Shown one piece after another: positions 37,579 through 50,429 of a stretch of 64,000 bases of DNA. Made by a program: the position numbers and the translations under genes. The notes under the pieces are model-generated. The model had not been told where the DNA came from and did no database searches. It saw nothing but the letters and a program-made list of their open reading frames with translations. Every line of letters begins with the position of its first letter. The first letter of the stretch is position 1. Origin of the DNA: Chrysoperla carnea (Eukaryota; Arthropoda; Insecta; Neuroptera; Chrysopidae); assembly GCF_905475395.1 (NCBI RefSeq), contig NC_058337.1:118414368-118478367 (forward strand). The letters are read 5' to 3'.

Positions 37579-37984
37579 TGAGCCACTATTATTCACTTCA
37601 CTGTAACCCAAGAAAAATCTATAATTAATTAACTTTACGTTATGATTATATATTTTTAATATTGTCTCAAATATTTATGGTGTGAGAGAGATAATCCAAT
37701 GTAAATACTAAAATAGCATGTTCTCTTTGGCTTAGGTTAAACAAATAGACTGCGAGCCTACAATGAAATAGAATAATCTTGTTGTTTGCCTTTCAGAGAA
37801 TCAATCAGTTTGTTACTAAAGAAAATTAAGCCTTTAATCGTGGTCTTAGTTTTATTGTAATGGAAATCGAACTTTTTTTGTTCTTGTTATGTTATGACAC
37901 TTTTTTTTCTTACCATATACAGACTTGCTACAAATGACTCATTAAATTTTGAAGCCGTATAGCTCTAAAACTATAAGCCCTGTC

Positions 37985-38345
37985 TAATTGTATCTTTTAC
38001 CACAAGCAACCGAAAAATGTATAAAATACAGTCTGCCATTCATTTTAATAAAAAGCAGGACTAGGACTGTTCACTACACCAAAAATTTATTGGTATATGG
38101 TTTTCTCGAGCACAAACTTTAAGATAAAATATATGTTTTTCTAACTAATATTGGTTATTTTAAAGTTTGTACAAGAGAAAACTGTCTACCAATAAATTTT
38201 TAGGATATTAAACAGTCTTGTTTTTTATTCAAATGAATGGCAGACTGTAAAAAGTTATTCACTTTTTGTTATGGATGTTATTTTATATATTTTTCTGTTG
38301 CTTTTAGCTGAATATATATCCTCAGGGATTGGCAGACTGTAAAAA
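37985..38345. repeat. Nested inverted-repeat element (MITE-like)
   Basis: The inner arms begin CAGTCTGCCATTCATTT (38029) and end AAATGAATGGCAGACTG (38247). Pairing continues inward to ACAAACTTTAA / TTAAAGTTTGT. Outer arms (AAGCAACCGAAAAATGTATA near 38004; rc near 38300) pair as well. A second GGCAGACTGTAAAAAA occurs at 38332. The transcript would fold into a long hairpin. Confidence 0.7.
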
Positions 38346-39582
38346 ATTGACGATTTTCTTTTGTCTCTAGCTGACAGTAAAGAGAGTTGTAAAGAAAAAG
38401 CTGCGGGATACCAAGAGCTGTAGTTGAAACAATGGAGTGGTCAACTATAGCATAGGGTTGCCTGTAGCTTTTTCGATAACCAGGAGCTCCGATTTTGAAG
38501 GGTTCATCTAATTAATTCGATCTTCTGATGTTGCAAGTTTGCAACACTGATTTCTATTGAATATTTGACACTTTTCATATCCTCATTCTGTCACTCGATG
38601 ATGAGGAATTCTGTAATGACAAAAAAAAACTTGAGGCTTTAAAATGTGTTGAATCATTTGATCAATCAAACAGCGTTAGAAAAGTGTCATATTTTAAAGA
38701 AATACATGAATTTTTTTGATTGCAAATACTTTAATTTTCTTGATTACCAAACTTACTTTATTTTCCAAAAGGCAGATACTTACAGTCTTAACCAATCAGA
38801 TAGTATGAAGATAAAAATAAATTAAAAATGAACCCATATGTTTAACAAAGTACATTTCCTCATTTTTTTATTGTTCTAATAATATTTGAAATTTTACAGA
38901 CATAATAAATTACAGTAGGATGTTTACCGAGAAATATCAAAGATAAGATTTATTACGGTTTGAATTATGTTTTAAAACATATCCACCAAAATAAAACTAC
39001 AAATAAATTTTTAAGTTTGTAATTTTCTATGGCGTTTAATATTTCCCTCGTGATCACTTTTATAATAATAATTTTCATTTTCAATAAATTGTCGTTTATA
39101 TTTTAAGACGTAGTAATTTTTTTTTATTGACTTTGAAATAAAAACACTAATCTATAGAAAAAAATATTGATCTTCCGTCTGCTATAAAAATATACCTTTC
39201 TTGTTATATGATACAAAAATTTATTTTTTCCTTATCGCCCCGTTAGTAAAATATCAAACACAATGAGTTTTCAAACTTATCACATATAAATAATATAATA
39301 ATTAAACAAGAAAATTTTTTAAATTAAATGTAGACGATTAAATTATATGAAACGAAAACCAAAAAATATACAATAATTGTACGAGGTAACTTTATATTTT
39401 GGAAAAAATTGGCTTGGAACTAATTTCTATTTAATATAAATTTTCCAATACTAAATGAAATATTTGACACAAGTTTTGCTTGGCGTTAGTATTGACCTTC
39501 GTTGGTAGTAGCCGGTAAGAATAAGTTTTTTTGAAAAGTTTTCATCAAAATCTATCAAATTGATTTTAAACTAAATATATTT

Positions 39583-39868
39583 AAGGAGATATGCTAGGAT
39601 TGTATAATACAAGGGATTTCGATAAAACTTTAAAAATATATTTTTTGATTAACAATGTTTCCAAAAATCACAAAAAATTTCTAGGTCATCGGACTTTTTA
39701 TTATTATTTTATCGTTCAAAGTTGACTGAAAAAATAATGAATCATAAAGGTTATCCTTTTCAATAAGATATTTCTATATCAAAATATCTAGAGAGTGTGA
39801 TAAAAAAGCTATCTAAAATATTTAGACAATCTTGTAGTTTATAATAATACCATAAAAATATAAGGTTG
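39583..39868 (+). repeat. Repeat family F, copy 1
   Basis: About 285 bases from AAGGAGATATGCTAGGATTG to TAATACCATAAAAATATAA. They match 63082-63365 closely along the whole length, and the terminal 110 bases also match the inverted arm at 63890-64000. Confidence 0.75.
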
Positions 39869-41255
39869 TTGATGACAAAACAACAATTTTAATTTAATCG
39901 AAGATCCATCATTTGATGAACAGAGACGACCTTAGTTAAAGTATTGATGATTGAAGAGCAATATCTATATTATCAAATTTATAAGCATCACTTGCGCACA
40001 ATATTTTATACATAGATATTTTGTATAGTTACGTGGTATTGTAAAGTCAAAAATAACTCATTACTTCACTGCAAAGCATGTATTTAGTTGATATGTATGT
40101 ACCGTGCAATAGACCAAAACTTTTTTATAATACTGTAGGTTTACAATCACCTTAAATATACATGGATGAAATTTTTTATGCTTTTTGATAATTTTAATTC
40201 CGTAAATTGTAATTTGAATAAAAGAAGAACTTGAGCTTTTAAAAAGTAAAACGGCGTATCATAATCTATAACAATTAAAAAATTTATCATATTTCTACAA
40301 TCTCCCAAGTTAAAAGAGAATTATTGAAAATAAAAATTTTAAATAAATGTGAAATTTAGCACAAAATTTTTAATCACAAAGTGCAAGGTTATTCAGTCTT
40401 TTTTTTTTTTTGAAAAAATTTCATATTGTTACATTCAAGGATATCCTGCGTATATATTTTAAAAATTACGGATGACATTTCAAAAAAAAGAAATGATATC
40501 AAGGTTTTCTCGTAATAATTTATGGTCCCAAAAAATTTTTACACGGAAATATTTTCTCTTAATTAATTCGCAAAATCATTAGAAACCTTGTACACACATA
40601 AAATAGAATTTTTTTATTTATTGAGGTCTTTACATCCTTTGACCTTACGTAGGTATGTAATATGAATCATGTATGTAACTTGTAGAAAATGAACTTTTTA
40701 GGAGGAACTCGAGGTAATTTTATAGTAATAAAAATCATAATTTATTACATCATTTTTTGTTAGAACTGCAAATTCCAAAGAGCAGTTTTTTCAATCAATT
40801 TCAAGCAAAACATCGATCCTCACTAAGTGTGAGTAGGTTGATGTCAGCTAATATTATGCCGTGACTAGTTCCTTAGAGTAGGTTGAGATGACGCATTTGT
40901 CCCTCTTTTTGATGGCATACTTTAGAGTTTAGACTATGAAAAACTTTAGCTTTGAGGTAAAATGCCCGCTAGAGTCAACGAAGTTAACGAATGCAAATGT
41001 GTTAATAAAAGTATGCTCTATTTTCTGCCTATTCTACTTTGGTGATTTTGTCTAGATTATGGTTTGAGTCTATATGATTCTAATGGAAGCCTTAAAAAAT
41101 GAGCACTTTCAGGTAGTACGAACGCCAAGGTTAGATTAGTTTATAGCATTCAGTACATTTATATGAAGTAAACTAAATTTGTGACATATTAGCTGCATTC
41201 AGTTGATTTGAACCATACTGATTGGAAAGATAGTACTGGTACCTCATTTAGAGGT

Positions 41256-41839
41256 TGTCTCAAAATTAACGCAATATATGAATGTTTGCCCATTTGCGTG
41301 GTAAAGTGTTGAAAAAATGACAAAGCCAAGACAAACTGAGAGCTTAGGATTTTTTTAAATAGACAGCTAGCAAAAAAATAATACGTTTTCACTGTTGGGC
41401 AAGGTTATGAAAATAATCGAGTTTAAGCAGCTACATCTTGCGATTTTTGTATAAACTATGGTTGAAATCGTAAAACCATGGTATACCACACAAATCATGG
41501 AGTTTAACATTATTAGACTTTTCCATGGAGTTTTTTGAAGTCTGAGGTTTCTGACAACAAGTCTGTGATTACTCACACCTCGAGAGAGCAAATTCAGATC
41601 TGTATCACCACTATTCAGCTGCATTAATGCAAAATGGTTAAAGAAAATTTCGACAAAAGAACTTTTTTATGCCATCAAGATCCTTAAATTTTACCTGATG
41701 TAGGTGCTACAAATTTTAGCGGATATGCTATTGTATACATAACCATAGAATGCAAACTTTATGAACTATTAAAAAATTTACAATTTTTAATTAAAATTTT
41801 TTTTCAATAAAAATTATTTCTTGCGTTAATTTTGAGACA
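41256..41839 (-). mobile_element. Decayed DNA transposon with 19-bp terminal inverted repeats (mariner-like?)
   Basis: TGTCTCAAAATTAACGCAA at 41256-41274 is perfectly inverted at 41821-41839, a 584-base unit. Minus-strand open frames inside (41367-41624 and others) are broken. One frame ends with NGQTF near the left terminus, faintly like the NGQHF tail of mariner-type transposases. The terminal repeats are certain; family assignment is tentative. Confidence 0.6.
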
Positions 41840-42686
41840 TCTTTTATTTTAAAGAAAACATTGATTATCATATATTTTGGGCTGATGTTACTAGCACTGT
41901 TTTAATCCATCGCTCGGTAAATTAACCGAGCGTTAACCTCAGCTAAATGCAGTTATTGTCAAAAATTTATAATAAAAAAAATTAAATATTTTAACTATGT
42001 ACTTACATAAATATTAGACAAAAAACCGTTTAAATAATCTATCATACAATTTTGTAGAAAAAATCATCTCAGAAACAACATAATTTGCATTTTTATAAGA
42101 ATAAGTAAAAACCACTAAAAATATTGTGTTTTAATTTAAAACCAGCAAAAATTTTAATAACTTGTTTTTAACTAGCTTTTTGAAACAAAAATAAATAAAT
42201 ATTTTTGTATCAAAAATATTAAAAAAAAAAACTTTCACTATTTTTAGACAAAAATAAATTATTTATTATTTAATAACAATAATTTAAAAAAAAAAATTTA
42301 GACCATTCAACTGTTGTTGTTTGGTGCAAAAAAAATTAAATGACTATTTTTTTTTAATATGTTGAGTCTGATCCGTTGTGTGTTTTGTGAGATACATCAA
42401 TTCAATTCGGTAAGTATTGATTGACGACTGATTAAACTTTTAAAAACAATATTAATAAATTATGAAGTTAAATAAAAAGTTTATAGCGTTTCGTAGAAGA
42501 ATAGAACTTTTTGTGTATTCAGAACACATTAAAAGCATTAATTATTAAACATGATAATATTATTTGCATATTAATTTAATATTATTTTTTATTTTTTTTA
42601 TTTATGATACAAGGTTTCTTTCTTGATGTATAGCGTGCATAACAGGATGATTATGCCAGACGAGAGTACAGATATATTCTTAATCT

Positions 42687-43014
42687 TTAAGGATGTATGA
42701 GCACGGTAGTGGGGGTGCAAATAAAAAAAAATATATTTTTTCAATTTTGATGGTGAATTATGTTGTAACTTGATGATATAAGACGAAAAGTAGGAATACA
42801 ATTTTTCAATATCTGGCATAATTTTTAAAATATTGAAAATTGAAAATTTTGTTTAATTATTCAGCTTTCGATATTTCGAAAACCAAGGCAGATACCGAAA
42901 ATTTTTATCTTATTTTTCGTCTACATTAATGAGGTTATTGCAAAATTCATCGAAGTTGAAAATAAGATAAAGATAATTTAAATCCTAAATCTACCCTGCT
43001 CGTACATCCCTTAA
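42687..43014. mobile_element. TTAA-flanked MITE, copy 1 (piggyBac-type target)
   Basis: The element is flanked by TTAA at 42687-42690 and 43011-43014. Its inverted ends are GGATGTATGAGCACGGTAG and, at the right, the complement of GGGATGTACGAGCAGGGTAG. It is 328 bases including the target sites, with no ORF. A second copy is at 50099-50429. TTAA duplication is the hallmark of piggyBac-type transposition. Confidence 0.75.
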
Positions 43015-43199
43015 ATGGATGGAGACACTTGGTTTTTATTTTCATATGTCATTACTAATATATTTACTATCTATCAAAAATTTTTTTAAAATTTGTTTTC
43101 ATTCAATCTAAGTGAAAATTATTAAAAAAATTTATATGTCGACTTTTGAGATTTCTCTATAAGAGCCAATGTAATTTTTATATCCGAATTAAAAAAAGG

Positions 43200-43600
43200 G
43201 GTGTTATAATTTTGACCGCTATGTGTATGTGTCTGTCTGCGTGTCTGTGGCATCGTAGCGCATAAACGGATGAACCGATTTTGATTTGTTTTGTTTCGTT
43301 TTATAGGTAATTTAATAGGGCTATTCATTCAAAAAATGATTCTTTTTTGTTTCGGACAGATGTCAATCAAGAAAAGATATATTTATATTACATATCTTCT
43401 ATCTTTGTTAAAAACCACTGTTTGAAAAAGGCATAATGTATTAGATTTTCTTTAGTTGAATAGTTTTTTGACAACTGTCTGAAACAAAAGAAAATAAATG
43501 AAAGGTCTATGAAGAGTGTTCTTAGCTATGTTTCTGTAAAACATTGGCGATGATCTTCTAAATCGATTCAGTTTGGAGAAGTTCAGTTTTCGCCGGCTAG
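43200..43600 (+). repeat. Repeat family G, copy 1
   Basis: GGCATCGTAGCGCATAAACG, then GATGAACCGATTTTGATTTG, and later GGCGATGATCTTCTAAATCG. The family recurs at 59200-59370 (both words) and in shorter form at 56860-57010 and 59560-59650. Non-coding. Confidence 0.6.
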
Positions 43601-44933
43601 TCTTACTCTTGGCTTCTGTTGACTTTTAATAATATTATAGCACATTTTGATAGACGTATAATAAATTTTACGGTCAGTTTTTATGGCGATATTCAAATTT
43701 GTCGTTAAAGGTAAAATGATCCCCTTTATATAGGTTCAAATGATCCCCATTTGTGTAAAATCATAATAGGTTAAATGATCCCCCATGATGAAGCGCGTCT
43801 TGAATGTGTTGATTAAGATGATTTTACCAGTAATTTTTGTTTTCATACTAATCGTTGATATCTATTCTTACAAGGTCAGAAAAACGAACCCTTTTGAGAA
43901 ATATAGAATAGTTCTAAAAATTGGAACAAATCAAAAGAAATTGATATTCTAATATTGCAATACTTGAATTAAAAAAACCAAAAATATTTCGACGTTATAT
44001 ACATATCTCGAATAGTTTTTCTATAAATTACATTTTTTTAGAGGGATCATTATAGGATACCTTCCTCTCCTGTATCGTTCATATCAGATGTTTTTTCTTC
44101 AAAATATGTTCTCCATAAAATTAATTACCGATCAATAAATGAACCGTTATGCACAACCAAAAGTGAACTTTGATTTTAGTAATTAATAAAAAATCATATA
44201 GATAACTTCATTTGTTTTTTTTTTTAATGCAAGTATTTTCATCATAAAAAGGTGATGATTGATTGCATTGTTGATTTTCGTTTCAATCAGTGATTACATA
44301 AAAATCGGATGTTTCCATGCAATACGGCGATTAACGATTCATTCTTCCAATGAGATAAATAATTTGTTTTATACTTGTTTAATATTTATTTTTTTAAATA
44401 ATTATTATAATCAATAATAAATTAATATAGATATTATTAATAACATAACTAATTAATAATTTATTTGAATTAAAATTTTTTTAAAAAACATAAATATTTT
44501 TTTAATTTTTAATATTATTTAATGAGATGGAAAACTCGTTGAAAAATTAATGGTATCAAACTGTTTATATTTTCGTTGTGAAATTTATTATGATAAAAAC
44601 TTAATTATTATTCATAAGGAAATAATTTTTTTTTTCAAAAGATTCGAAAAATTTGAAGATTGCTTTTCAGTGCTGGAGGTTAGAGAAAACTTAATTTTAC
44701 TGGAGTCTTCTGGAGACTAAAACTTGGGGATTGGTGACCCTAAGAAAAACTTATTTGGTTTGACTGTATATCAATCTTTCTTTGTAACCGAAATGGAATT
44801 AATATTGATTTAAAAGAATGGCATAGAGGATGAACATTTTTAAAAATAACCTTTTTAGGCTTTGGAAATTAAATTTGGATGTAGAAATCTGATGTATTGA
44901 TAAATACAGTCGTTTTTTTGAAATAATTTGTTC

Positions 44934-45249
44934 TTTAAGATAGTACTATCGGTAATAGACTTTGCATTTAGAATTTAATGAAACTTGGCATAGTTGTCCA
45001 TTATTATATCATAATTAACCAGTTAAAGTTTTAGGGGCCTTCAGAGAACTGAAAAAAAGATATTTTAACATTGATCCTTATGGGAAATCACAGATTTTAT
45101 TTTATTTCAAAAAACTGGACGTTCAAATTTTTAGTTCTCTGAAGGCCCCTAAAAATTTAATTGGTTAATTATGATATAATAATGGACAACTATGAAAAGT
45201 TTCATTAAATTCTGAATGCAAAGTCTATTACCGATAGTACTACCTTAAA
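44934..45249. repeat. Near-perfect long hairpin element, about 107-base arms
   Basis: The left arm runs from TTTAAGATAGTACTATCGGT to GGGGCCTTCAGAGAACT (44934-45052). The right arm is its reverse complement (45140-45249), with only scattered mismatches and a loop of about 90 bases. No ORF. It is a foldback MITE or a potential double-stranded-RNA source. Confidence 0.85.
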
Positions 45250-45827
45250 TAAATTTTTCTTTCAATTGTTTTAAGAGATAGATTGATCTAAAAATCTTCA
45301 TCATTTGAAGTTGTTACAATAAATAAAAAAAAATTTTGTGGTAGGTAAGTTAAATCAATAGATTAAAAATTGTTTGCTTCATTCCCAACAAATATTCTGT
45401 GTGACAAGTATGTGAACTTTTACCGTTCTGAGTATCTTTTTTTGAGATACGTTAGGATATCAGTGAACAGCGGATATTAAAGGCAATTATACAGGATAAT
45501 ATTATATAATTTTTTATTATTTTTTAACGATTATTTGTTGTTAATTAAACAAATTTATTTTTAGCAAAGTAATTATAATAAAAAGATATAAATACTTAAA
45601 AAATAAATAATATGGTTTGATATTGAGAATAAAAGTGAAGGAATGTTTTTTTTCTTATTAAATGAATAACGAATTGTCCGAAAGGTCAATAAAGGTTGGA
45701 AAAAATTAATTTTCTTTGAGATAAAAATCTTAAAACGCTCAAGGTTTGAATCACTTTTCCCTATTCAAGTTAAAATATTAATTTTTTACAAAGTTCAATA
45801 CGGAAATGATATAAGTGTAACATTTTT

Positions 45828-46060
45828 ATACCCTGTTAAATGTAATATTTATCAAGGTATACTAAGTTTAGAACCAAGTTTGTTACGCTTAAAAATATTG
45901 ATACTACGGACAAATTTTTCGTATAGGTGTTCATAAAATCAACTAATTAGTCTATTTCCGGTTTTCTGTACGTCTGTGGACACGATAACTCAAAATCGAA
46001 AAGGGATATCAAGCTGAAATTTGTAAAGCGTATAGGTCAATTGGGTCTTGTGTCTCCTGT
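45828..46060 (+). repeat. R1 repeat family, copy 3 (right-truncated)
   Basis: It shares GTTACGCTTAAAAATATTGA, the TCTGTGGACACGATAACTCA word and GGTCAATTGGGTCTTG with copy 1, with an internal deletion. Confidence 0.65.
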
Positions 46061-46198
46061 CTCTCTCAATTTGGATCAGCGTTTGCAGCAAGATAGTGAA
46101 TTACAACGAAAATTTCACGATCTTGCAAGTCGAAATTTACAAGAATAGTATATCCCAGTATATATACAAATATCGAATTTTCCGATGTACAGGTATAC

Positions 46199-46220
46199 GA
46201 CCAGCATTTCTGTGCTGGTC
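46199..46220. other. Perfect 8-bp stem-loop
   Basis: GACCAGCA, a six-base loop TTTCTG, then TGCTGGTC. It is isolated, GC-rich for the region, and just beyond the end of R1 copy 3. No T-run follows on either strand and no function is assigned. Confidence 0.4.
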
Positions 46221-46489
46221 ACGCTTTTCAATTTGTATTTAATCGATCTATTTGTAAATAACTCTATGGATTTGAAATTGAACAATAATATATTGCTTGA
46301 TAGATCTTATCTATTTAAACTTATCTAGATATCGGTATAAATTAGCGAATTGCTGAAGGAAATGAAGCTATTGCTTTTGTACCAAATTACTAATGATGGA
46401 ATTTTGAAAAAATTTCTTCAAATGTTCATCGATTATACCAAGGGTGGGGAGATACAAAAAGTACAAAATTTATAATTATTTCAAATTAA

Positions 46490-46960
46490 AAAATATTTTT
46501 AACTTCCCCGAGGAAGTTAATGTAATGGGGCCGATTATGGCAATCTCCAGTTTTACATATTTCCGCAGTTTCAAAGCCGCAATATCGGAACCAAACCTAT
46601 TCAATGTTATGTCTGCGTGTACGTATGCGCGTATGTTCGTTTGGATTATTTCGCCTCGATTATCTGGCGAACCAGTTATGACGTTAACACGTGACTGGGC
46701 TTATTCGACGCGTAATCGCATATTTAAAAACTGTTTTCAGTAGAATTGGTTGAACCGTTTTTTAATGGTCATAAAAAAACTGGAAAAAAAATGAATAAAC
46801 AGAATCTGAAAAATCGATAAAACACATAATTTATCTATGGAGATAATCGTTCCAGCATAAGCTGCAGTACATGTTCGAAGAATAATCTATGAAGACTATC
46901 AAGACCTTTTTTTAATTTTTTCCCCTCTGGGAAGTTAGCCGTGTGGACTATAGGGGTCGC
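46490..46960 (+). repeat. GC-richer island, probable mobile-element remnant
   Basis: It starts with the palindrome ACTTCCCCGAGGAAGT and includes TGTCTGCGTGTACGTATGCG, a style common in insect repeat leaders. A further CTGGGAAGTTAGCCGTGTGG lies near 46926. A 99-codon open frame spans it without a recognisable domain. Confidence 0.35.
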
Positions 46961-48686
46961 ACTCACACGACTTCAGTACCACACTGACTATGTACTGCCA
47001 ATTTATTGCATTTTTTGATCAGTTTTAATCAAAAAGGCACTCTTGTACTTTTTTCTGTAGAATCTTGGTTTTGGAAATAACAATTCTTGGAACACTATAA
47101 ATGCAATATTCGATTAGCTAACGCAGCTCCTGCGTTACGAATTATTTTTTTTGATATCGTGTGTAGGTAGTTAATTTGTAATGGTAATAATGTTGGATGT
47201 TTATAATATTTTAATGATGGTAAATGCCTTCAACAAGGTCACGTCGTGTGGAAGGTGAAAACGAACTTATATCAAGTTAAACAACAATACATTAATAACA
47301 TAAACTATTATACTTACACAGTTACACTGCATAACAAACTTATACATATTAATTTAGCCTTAAATCATAAATAATAATTTTATGTGTAGCAGGGATATTT
47401 TATCATTAAGAATTGATCAGACAAAAATTAATATACGGAGGGAATGGGAAATACAAATGCGGTGGACATATCTCGGACAATTTTAAAGCTAGAAAGTCGA
47501 AAAAAAACCGAAAATGTGCACAAATACTTCAGCTAGAACTTATATTTGAACTTTTTTATTTATTTAATGCATAGTTTTTTTTGTAATTTATAAAAAACTG
47601 ATTAAAATGCTCAACTACCCCCACCCCCCAAATGGCGGTTAGGTACGCCTCTGAGAGGTCGACTTTTTTTTATGAAGTTTTTATAAACTTATTAATTACA
47701 TCTGTGGAAATTAGATATTTAGTTTAGTTGTACTTTATATTTTTGAATAAAAAAATCGAATTGTTTATTATGGTTATTGGTATTTACCCGTTTATTTATT
47801 TATCCGTTGAGGCATAATCAATCGGAATAAGGCAGTGAGCCAATCGGAATCACGCTAAATTCTCATTATTCGGCTTGTTTTTATGGAAAAGTAAGTTCTA
47901 AAATAGTGAAAGCAAAGTGAGAGATAAACCATTTATCATTCTACATGTAATTTTATATTTTCTCCATGCGATGGCGTTATTAAAATTAAATGAAGAATCA
48001 ATTTAAAAAAAAAATTTTAATTTTTCTTAGTAATTTTTAGTAAACTTTTGAAAAATTAAAAAAACATGTATTACTATTATGTGAAATTGAAAATACACCA
48101 TTCAAATGAACTACACCATGATTAATACTATACTGAACTTTCATCAAATTCTTAAGAAAAGTTGCTTTACAGCTAAATGATCTTAAGGTAGATAAAGATT
48201 GATTTTTTTTCAGGCGTTAGAAAGTATCTATACCCATGCTACGAAATCCTTGCATTAAAATATTTGTGTTTGGAATTTTTTTTCGAATTAAAATTTTATT
48301 TTGTTAGGAAATATTTTGTAATGTAGATAAATAATTGAATGTGTGTGGATATTTGTAATAAAAACAGGTTTTTGATATAAATATTTTATATATTCAAACT
48401 AGTAATTTAAATTTTATATATCTGTATCATTAGTACAATGTTTTTTTTTTTAAATTTATTTATTCCTTCTTTATTTAAGAAAAAGGATAAAATATATATT
48501 AATTATATATCAAGATATTTATTATAATATTATTATATGAAACAGTAGTTTTTACTTTTTGTCTGTTATACTCACGCTGTTATTAAAACTTTAATTTCTA
48601 TTTTAATTTAGATCAGTAGGTATAACAGACATCAGAAAGGTTGATTGTAAAGTTTCGATAAAATTATTTTAATTGTACCTAAGATT

Positions 48687-48975
48687 GTTAAGGCGTAACC
48701 AATTCCGTCCGCGGTATGCTTAGGGTATCGGGTTCGATTCCAGCCGTCGCAATAAAATTAATTTAATTAATAGTTGTGGGGGACTGGTGTAGAGTGTATG
48801 GTATATGCATGAAGGAGGTGCACTCAGCCTCTGAAATTGGGGAGTTGATAAATGAAATTATCAAAGGAAAGATGTTAAAACACATAAATGGTATCACAAT
48901 GGGCTCTATAGCCTAAGTGTGCCCTTCGTGGACAACCAATATAACCTAAGCTAAGCTAACCTAACCTACCTTAGA
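48687..48975 (+). mobile_element. tRNA-derived SINE, copy 1 (5'-truncated)
   Basis: It starts within the tRNA head (TTAAGGCGTAACCAATTCCG, box B GGGTTCGATTCC). The body GAAGGAGGTGCACTCAGCCT is shared with the copy at 61487, and the tail reads AACCTAAGCTAAGCTAACCT. Imperfect target-site repeats ACCTAAGATTG / ACCTTAGATTTG flank it. Confidence 0.75.
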
Positions 48976-50098
48976 TTTGACAAAGGCTTTCCAGTAACAA
49001 ACTATCCCAAAACAGTTATTTATGGCAACAACAAAAAATTCATTAGCGTGTCAAAGACTAGAATATGTTCAAGAATAGAAATTTATATAATATTTAATAC
49101 TATGCTAAAATGCATTGAAAGTGTCTTTCTTTCTATTTTTGTGGGTGGTTTTGTACTATCGCGATTAAATAACTGAGCTAAGTATAATTGTTTTGAATCG
49201 AGATCAATATTTTCAATAATCTATTGAAAGTAAAAAAATATTTAGACAGTTTTTGTCATCAATTTTTAGCGATTATAATAAAAGTGCCATAATTAGTTTA
49301 TTTTTTTTTTTGTAATTACCAAAAATGACCATCAAATAATACATTAAGTTATTTCTGATAAATGAAATAATTAAACGCGTTTGAAAAAAATGAATAAAAG
49401 AAAAAAATTAATTGCTGATTTTACTAAAAAACTGTATTGTTTTTATTTTAAATTTGAACTTGACCTAATAAAAAAATAAATCAGCAAAATAAATTAATTA
49501 TTAAAAACATTATTTTAAAAAAGTTTGTAAAATTATAGTCTTCTGAACAATTTTTTTGAACAAAAACAGCGCAAAATACATGAATTATATGAACGTTATG
49601 TCATAACAATATGAATTAAATTTCACCAATTTAATCATAAATAATTCTACCAATTAAATTTAATGATTAATAAAAACTATATTAAGTAATCTTACTTATT
49701 TCGTTTACGTAAAACGTGAAAATTTTTCATAATATCTGATGCAATATACGATGTTAAACACTACACTTCCGAAATTTTACAGAAAGAAGAAAAACCTTAA
49801 TTAAAAACAGAGAATCGAAAAATTATGTTCAATAGATCACTTCTTTAAACAGTGGCTTATTCACGAATAATAATGAAATGACTACAAATTTTATGCGTGT
49901 TTGGAACCTATAAAAAATTTCATTTTAATCAAATTTTCATTGAGGCGTTTTTCATCAAATTGTTAATTTATTGGGTTAAGTCAAACGATAGCGTTGATTG
50001 TCAAAATTGTTTTTCAATTTCTCCAAAATTAGTCGTTGAAATTAAAAGGTTAAACCTTAATAAACTATTGAAAAAAAAAAACCATTGTATCCGACTCA

Positions 50099-50429
50099 TT
50101 AAGGATGTATGAGCACGGTAGCGGGGACACAAATATATTTTCAATTTTGATGGTGAATTATGCTATAACTTGGTAATGTAAGACGAAAAGTAATAATAAA
50201 AATTATCGATGCCTATAGTAATTTTCAAAATATCGAAAAATGAAAATTTTGTTTAATTATTTAGCTTTCGATATTTCGAAAACCATGGCAGATATCGAAA
50301 AATTTTATTTTTATTTTTCGTCTACATCCATGAAGTTATAACAAAATTCATTATCAAAGTTGAAAATAAGGTACATATAATTTCAACCCTATAAAATCTT
50401 AAATTGCCTTGGTGTTTGTACTACCTTAA
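50099..50429. mobile_element. TTAA-flanked MITE, copy 2
   Basis: The same family as 42687-43014: TTAAGGATGTATGAGCACGG at the left and a decayed right end followed by TTAA at 50426-50429. The interior (AATTTTGATGGTGAATTATG, CTTTCGATATTTCGAAAACC) is well conserved between copies. Confidence 0.75.

Noticed and set aside
37579-37611. Extension of the third ABCH reading frame to a TTG at 37611
   Set aside because: The frame is open but a strong acceptor lies at 37601-37602 and the first ATG after it is at 37578. A TTG start is not expected in an animal nuclear gene.
46444-46743. 99-codon plus-strand open frame
   Set aside because: It lies in a repeat-like island with a palindrome at its left edge. 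There is no domain, no splice partner and no polyadenylation context.
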